A DNA stretch of 64,000 nt, from positions 661,925 to 725,924 of the forward strand of contig RHPI01002069.1 of assembly GCA_009103225.1 (NCBI GenBank), given 5' to 3'. The DNA is from Chlorokybus atmophyticus (lineage: Eukaryota > Streptophyta > Chlorokybophyceae > Chlorokybales > Chlorokybaceae). The translations under genes were made by a program, and so were the position numbers. The notes beneath the pieces were generated by a model. That model was not told the DNA's origin, did no database searches, and was given only the letters and a program-made list of their open reading frames with translations. This document shows positions 58,260 through 64,000 of this stretch, in pieces; position 1 is the stretch's first letter; every line of letters starts with the position of its first letter.

Positions 58260-60495
58260 ATATGGTTGAGGACGGCTCAAACAGATTGCTCCAGTACTGG
58301 ATAGCGGAACCTGTGTGATGCTGGCCAAATTGAGATTATGACATGTTGATTAAGTAGGAGCAAAATTAGTATCAAATACATAATTTCCTGAGTATGTAAC
58401 AATATAGTCGCATTGCGTGCGCACCTCAAACACCCAATATTAGTGCTATACAATAAGGCAAGTGTGGTTGCGAGATTAAGTGCTTGGTTGCACTTAGGCA
58501 ACTAAGACATGGTTGACATAAGAGTGATTGTAAGGCACACTCAAGGTTAAGAAACGTAAATGTGCCTACCTTGTGTGTGGTTTTATCCCACACAGCGGGA
58601 TGTGTTGTTATGCAAGCGAGGATTTGATATGTCATCACTATAAAAATATACATTTTTATCACACCCTGGTATTAACCATTGCTTTGGTCGGCTTGGTTTA
58701 CCTTTGTGTATTGCTTGTTATGCATATGTATGCATAACAACACAATGCATTATTAAGCAAAAGCTTTCGTTATCAGCTTCCATTTCTTACTTGATGCAAA
58801 ATGCACGATGACATGCAGATTATGAGCTTTATTGCTTAACGTGTAGGTTAAACATCACATAAAGAAAAAGCACTTTTTAAATTCGCATAATGAAGTGTTG
58901 GCGCGCTTAAGAAACTGCGTGCTAAAAGCTTACTACTTGAGTAAGCGTATGCAAAACACCTTGGTTGATACCACTACCATGCATAATTAAAATGTGACCA
59001 CTCTGCCGTTTTTGTTGCACATTTGCACCGAGATTGTATGCACAAATACGTGATGCAGGAGCGCTTATCTATTCACTGCCCGTCATTTCATGTAATGTTT
59101 GGCAGGTGTGAGCTTTTAAGGTGTAACCACACATGTGCATGGTATGCTAGCAACCTATGGTGCACGAAGGATAGCTTGCGTCACTCGTTCACATGAACAC
59201 CAACCTAGATGCTGGTGGACATGTAATTATCCCTGCAGCATGCACTTATTTCGAGTAGTTTTTAGTTGAAAATGAGGGAAAGTACGCGGAGCGGCCAAGT
59301 AAACATGGTAGTGGTATCATAAAAAATCGGAATACCGAATTGCTTATCATCAATTTCGCCGTTTTTGCGAGCCCCAATCTTCACTTTTCCCCCATATCTA
59401 AAATCTTATGTGTCATGAAATCGGCTTTTGGTCTTCATGTGTTGTGTAATCAAGCAAGACAAAACCTTCATTTCTATACACGATGCTTTGCTCGAAGCAT
59501 GTTGCAAATCACTCCATGCACACAAGCGTTCTTCATGGACAATTGCAAGGCAAGCAATGTGTACAGCTATTGAAACCTCCGTAATCGCTTGTTAAAAAAT
59601 GTGTTTTTTTAAATGACACATAGAATAGCTCCCATGTGGTGCCATTAACGCTTCAAGATGTAGACGAGACATGCATCATGAGTAGTGTGATGGCCCCGGG
59701 TGTAACGCAATTGTGTTAACTTGCTTGCTAGCTTGCGTGTTACTGTTGTTGTTTGCGGGTGTGTGCACAGACAACATGTTTGCAATATGACTCATACCCT
59801 ATGCATAATGGCTTTGTTGCTATCAATCAAATTGAGCCGTTATTGAGAAACCAACATTATGCAATGGTCATCAATGCTATTGCAACTGGCCATTTGCAAG
59901 GTCATGCGATGGCATTGATGACCACTGCAATTTGTATAACGTTATATCCAGGTTACCCAATCCCGCTGAAACAGCAAACCACTCCAAGCAAAAAGGGAAG
60001 AAAACCTGAAAAAGCATCGACGGTGGATGGGGAGCGCGACCCGCTTCGCTTTTTCCACGGCTGTCCTTGGCCGCGGTCCAGCTCGGACTCCCTCAACCAC
60101 ACCCAGCCACATGCCCAGGATCAGTCATGCGACCGGCGCGCACCGGTCAGCCGCTTCAAGGCGCTCGCCGCGGGCGGCCCGCGACCCGGCCCTTGCACAG
60201 GCAAGCGCAGACGAGCTCTGTCTCAACGCTGCAGTCCACGTGAGTAATTGCACTTGTCAGTGTCGGTAGACGCGGTGCTTCTTGTCGGCGTAAAAGCGGA
60301 GTCAAAGACGGGCGGCTTGCCGGTCAGAATGGGGCTTAGGGTTTCGGACAGTAACGTGGCCAAGCTTGTGGGCGACAGTAGTGGTGTCAGTGTCGTCGGC
60401 GTCAAGGGCGGGGTAGGTGTCTGAGCGGTCGGAGCGAAGTCAGTGCCTGGTGGGTGTTGAGGGAGGAGCGTAGTTGTGCGTCGTAACCAGCAGCC
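58260..60495. other. AT-rich spacer between PEC-type channel and RPE
   Basis: About 2.2 kb. The first 1.7 kb is AT-rich like the 34-43 kb island and has no supported gene. From about 60.0 kb composition turns GC-rich toward the RPE start. The open frame at 59753-60247 crosses this boundary and has no family signal. Confidence 0.6.
58715..58740. repeat. 12-bp hairpin
   Basis: Arms TTGTTATGCATA and the exact reverse complement surround TG. It lies in the AT-rich spacer about 450 bp after the channel stop codon. Confidence 0.85.
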
Positions 60496-62147
60496 ATGGC
60501 GGCGGCGATGTTGTCCAGCAGCGTCATGCAGACTGCGTCCAAGGCGACGCTGTCGTCTCGTCAGGGGACTGCCCAGCCGCTGAGCGCCCGGTACCTGCTT
60601 TGCATGCGTTATCAGTCGCGTACTTCCTTGCAGGCGCAGTGACTGCAGTCTTGCCGACTGGGTTGACAGCTTGCGGTCGCTGCTTATTGCTGATGGCTGC
60701 CACGTACATGCTATCTGGAATGGTAGTCGTGTGGTGACAGCTTAGTGTCACCAAGCGTGCCTGTGTGTCTCCTACCACGCTTCGTTAGCATCGTTCGTTC
60801 ATTGATGCAACTTTGTCGCAGCTCTGACGGTGCAGAAGCACTGCTGCTGTCATTGTTGCTGTGCTATATGACAAGATGATGGTATTAAGGATGGCATCTC
60901 ATCTCATGCACCGCTCAATTCGTGTGCAGCCCAGCCAAGGCGTCAGGCTCAAGGAGATGCGTCACGGCCATGACGGCGCGCGTGGACAGGAGCAGCAAGG
61001 ACAACATTATCATCTCGCCCTCCATCCTCAGCGCCAACTTTGCTAAGCTGGGAGAGGAGGTGCAGGCCATTGACAAGGCCGGCGCGGATTGGGTGCATGT
61101 GGATGTCATGGACGGCCGTTTCGTCCCCAACATCACCATCGGCCCCCTCATCGTGGATGCCCTTCGCCCCGTTACAGACAAAGTCCTTGATGTCCACCTG
61201 GTAAGCTTTGTTTTGCTGCAGCACCAGTGATTGCAGGTGTTCATCAGCCTTATGAGACTGATGTCTGTATTGTTGGCTTCCTTATTCACATGCATGCAGT
61301 GAACCAAGCACACTGCAACTCACACATAATCGTCAAGTCTTGGAAACCTGTGGTTCATCTTGCGTTCAATCACATGGTTATCGCAAGAAGTTGAACCTTC
61401 TGATTGCTGTGTTGGATATGTTGAGTTCTTGATGTTGCCATACATGTCCGTTTGATAGTGCAGCAATAGTTGGCTTTTTCATGCCAGTCTTTTTGCGCCC
61501 TGTTGTGTGCGCTACGATTACAGCAGTCTTTTGCCTTATGCATGCGCTGATTGCATAGTTGGGCAGTCGCACAAGTTGCAAGTGACACTTGTGGGGGCAC
61601 GTTGGCATTGCTACATAATTGTCACTGCTGCAGTCACGTTTATTGCTCACAGCGCTGTGTCTGCCAGATGATTGTGGAGCCTGAACTGCGCGTGCCAGAC
61701 TTTGCCAAGGCTGGCGCTGACATCATCAGCGTGCACGCCGAGACAGCCTCGACCATCCATCTGCACCGCACACTGAACCTCATCAAGGATCTCGGCTGCA
61801 AGGCCGGCGTCGTGTTGAACCCCGCGACCCCCGCATCCGTCCTTGAGTACGTGTTGGACGTGGTCGACCTCATCCTGGTCATGTCGGTGAATCCCGGCTT
61901 TGGTGGCCAGAGCTTCATTGGCAGCCAGGTGGACAAGATCCGGACGCTCCGCCAGATGTGCAATGAGCGTGGTGTGAACCCGTGGATTGAGGTTGACGGT
62001 GGTATCAAGGGCGACAACGCATACAAGGTCATTGAGGCCGGCGCCAACGCACTTGTGGCGGGCTCTGCCGTGTTCAACGCCCCAGACTACAAGCAAGCTA
62101 TTGACAGCATCCGTGCAAGCAAGCGCAAGGAGTTGGTGGCTGCTTAA
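60496..62147 (+). CDS. RPE: Ribulose-phosphate 3-epimerase, plastid-type
   Basis: RPE interconverts ribulose 5-phosphate and xylulose 5-phosphate in the Calvin cycle and the pentose phosphate pathway. Three exons in phase (60496-60590, 60930-61200, 61668-62147) give about 281 residues. Exon 1 is a plastid transit-type leader ([20 protein letters not shown]), continuing to [17 protein letters not shown]. The barrel has the family's metal and catalytic segments in order: [69 protein letters not shown] and [12 protein letters not shown]. His and Asp of HVDVMDG, His of SVHAE and Asp of EVDGGI are present. The stop codon is at 62145-62147. The leader and the mature start resemble chloroplast rather than cytosolic RPE. 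Confidence 0.95.
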
Positions 62148-64000
62148 GCAACACGCTACAACTGTCTTCACCTGATGTACAATGTTCCTGAGCAATAACG
62201 GACAGTCTTGGTTAGGCCTGGTCGCCTTGCAGATCCAGGCACTGCGGCATGCCTCAGCCGGCCATAGAAGCTGGCAGCCAAACGTGGATGCATGTATCCT
62301 AAGAGTTAGTAGTAGGCTATGCTGGCATTATTTTGCTGTGTGAATTGAGAGTGAGCTTAAGCGAGTTGAGCCCCAGAGAGCGTTTCAGTGTTGGTACTTT
62401 GTGGTTCTGTTTGTGTCAATCCAAATGGACTCTCTGTCCTTTTAGCATGCCAGCAGATTATCAGTTTGGTGAGTGGAAAGGTTATCGTGGTTGATGCTGT
62501 AGTGCTTGTCATCCTGTGCACGGAAGATGTTAACCTCGTATGCTGCATGCAAGGAGTGTCACAACTATGCACACGGTGGCTTTCAAAACCCACACATACA
62601 ACACGGTATGCTGTACAATCCACCACCGGGCCATATTATCTAAACTACTGCTACTCTACTTGCCCTCCCCGTCATTCACACAAGCATGCAAGTGTCAATC
62701 ACCTGTACAGCACGCAGCAGCAGCGTCAGCCCTGGTTGTTCTTCACGACAATATTGGCATGGAGCAAGCTAGCAGTATGTGCAGTCAGGCCCTGTCTCTC
62801 TCCCCTCCCTCCTCCCTCCCTCCTCCACGCAGACCACACCTGGCAGCGCTGTGGACTGCGTGACCATGGTGGTACGGTTGCAATATGTGACCTCCTGTTT
62901 TGCGGCAGCGCCAGACTGCCAGCGGTTGGCCCAGGCGCTCTGACTGACGCAGGTCGAGTAGCTTGTACTTGCGCATGCGACAGCTGCTGTAACTGCAGGT
63001 CTTCAGCAGCCGCATTAGCCAAGGGGCAGGCCACCAGCAAGCGCGCATTCCGTGTTTGGGGTACGCCAGTGGGATAGTTTTGTAGCAGCCGTTGCAAAGC
63101 CCCTGTCAGTGCAAGATGAGCATGGGCTGGTAGTATTCGCAGATCTTCAGGTGCTGTGTGCTGTAACATCGCCAGCATTTTGTGCACATTGCTCAGTTTC
63201 AACTTCAGCAGGCAGGCGAAAGTGAAGTGACACTGCTGCATACGTTCAGTGAGGCGTTGTATGCATTGGTGGCAATCTCTGTAGCCGAACACCCTTCCTT
63301 GTGGGAGGTCTGCTCGCTGATGGTGTGCTTGCATTATCATTTGTTGTCTTCGCCAGTGTGGTACCCGTGCCCTTTGTTATGGTGAGTGGTGTGAAAGTGT
63401 AAAGTCGGCAGTGAAATGCAACCCGCCGGTGATCATTGAAAATCATGTTCATGCGCATGCTTTCTGTGCACGACATCGGAGGTTTCCCAGGGCAGTAACA
63501 GTGCATTTGACTGAGATGCAAGGTGGAGGTATGCTGGACAGAATGCAGCCAGTCAATTGCAGGTTGCAAGGAACATTACAAGCGGGCAACAAACTTGCTG
63601 GCGGCCGTGCAACAGCCAGGCACGAATGCTACTGAGTAGTTGCAACGAGTTTACCATTTGCAACCCTCCTACAACCCTCATCCAAGCACACAACTTGGGA
63701 GAAGAAGTGGGAACAGTGCATGCTAGTTCATAGTGACACAAACATTGCAACTGTATGCGCCGTGAGCGACTCATAGCATGCCACAAGTGGGGTGTACCTC
63801 ATTACTGTAGCACTAGCTGCGCTAGCCAGTGATGGCTAGCAACTCTTAACCGGGAGCTGTTGCGTGAGACCAAATGCTGCTGCTGAGTTGCTCAGCAAAA
63901 CTAACTCAAGCTTTAATTGCCTTGCTGTCTTCCACGCTCTTTCCCCGATAAAACACGTCTCCGTGCCACCCATGCGCAGGTTGACCTTATAGAAACAGAA
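62148..64000. other. End region with ambiguous coding signal
   Basis: About 1.85 kb. On the plus strand, 63178-63380 reads HFVHIAQFQLQQAGESEVTL and LYALVAISVAEHPSLWEVCS, with an AG before it and GTGAGT after it, as an exon would. On the minus strand, 62900-63200 reads HKMLAMLQHTAPEDLRILPA and ALQRLLQNYPTGVPQTRNAR. Both cannot easily be coding. No family is recognised on either strand. The window ends at an AG followed by GTTGACCTTATAGAAACAGA, which could open another exon. Confidence 0.3.

Noticed and set aside
59753-60247. 164-codon plus-strand open frame in the spacer before RPE
   Set aside because: It crosses a sharp AT-rich to GC-rich boundary, shows no family signal and has low-complexity composition; it is best explained as a chance open frame.
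62726-63340. 204-codon minus-strand frame near the window end as a firm gene
   Set aside because: The overlapping plus-strand reading has comparable protein-like character and splice-like borders, so the coding strand cannot be decided.

Overview
This 64 kb window is eukaryotic nuclear DNA. Genes are split into many short exons by GT-AG introns, plus at least two probable GC-AG introns. The gene set points to the green lineage: a TPLATE/TSET subunit (TWD40-1), a plastid-envelope ion channel of the PEC/POLLUX-like family, a ribulose-phosphate 3-epimerase with a plastid-type leader, a plant-type IPK1, a plant-type VPS13 with VPS62-like motifs, and a plant-type ERV1. A green alga, chlorophyte or early-diverging streptophyte, is my inference; the exact taxon cannot be read from the sequence.

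Layout. 1-17.4 kb: a very large VPS13-like lipid-transfer gene on the minus strand; its C-terminus lies outside the window. 17.4-17.96 kb: a head-to-head promoter region shared with TWD40-1 (plus, 17.96-23.98 kb). 24.4-28.2 kb: APC5 (minus), convergent with TWD40-1. 29.2-30.5 kb: an mTERF-family organelle factor (plus). 31.3-34.1 kb: inositol-pentakisphosphate 2-kinase IPK1 (minus). 34.1-43.4 kb: a gene-poor, AT-rich, repeat-rich island holding a tandem miniature LTR element (TRIM), palindromes, a degenerate repeat cluster and one copy of an exact 276-bp duplication beside a single N. 43.4-46.6 kb: a divergent pair, NUDCD2-like (minus) and the thiol oxidase ERV1 (plus). 47.4-49.7 kb: exons of an unrecognised minus-strand gene, whose start lies in the second copy of the 276-bp duplication. 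50.7-52.9 kb: an intact, intron-containing Tigger/pogo-type transposase and one probable terminus of its element. 53.65-58.26 kb: the PEC-type channel (plus), with a 196-base assembly gap inside an intron. 58.3-60.5 kb: an AT-rich spacer. 60.5-62.1 kb: plastid RPE (plus). 62.4-64 kb: weak coding signal only.

The genes are not a pathway cluster; they are ordinary eukaryotic neighbours covering trafficking, lipid transfer, cell cycle, organelle function and inositol phosphates. I found no convincing new multi-gene system. The most distinctive signals are the tandem TRIM, whose roughly 79-bp LTRs contain a stem that appears to be kept by compensatory change, and the intact three-exon transposase.
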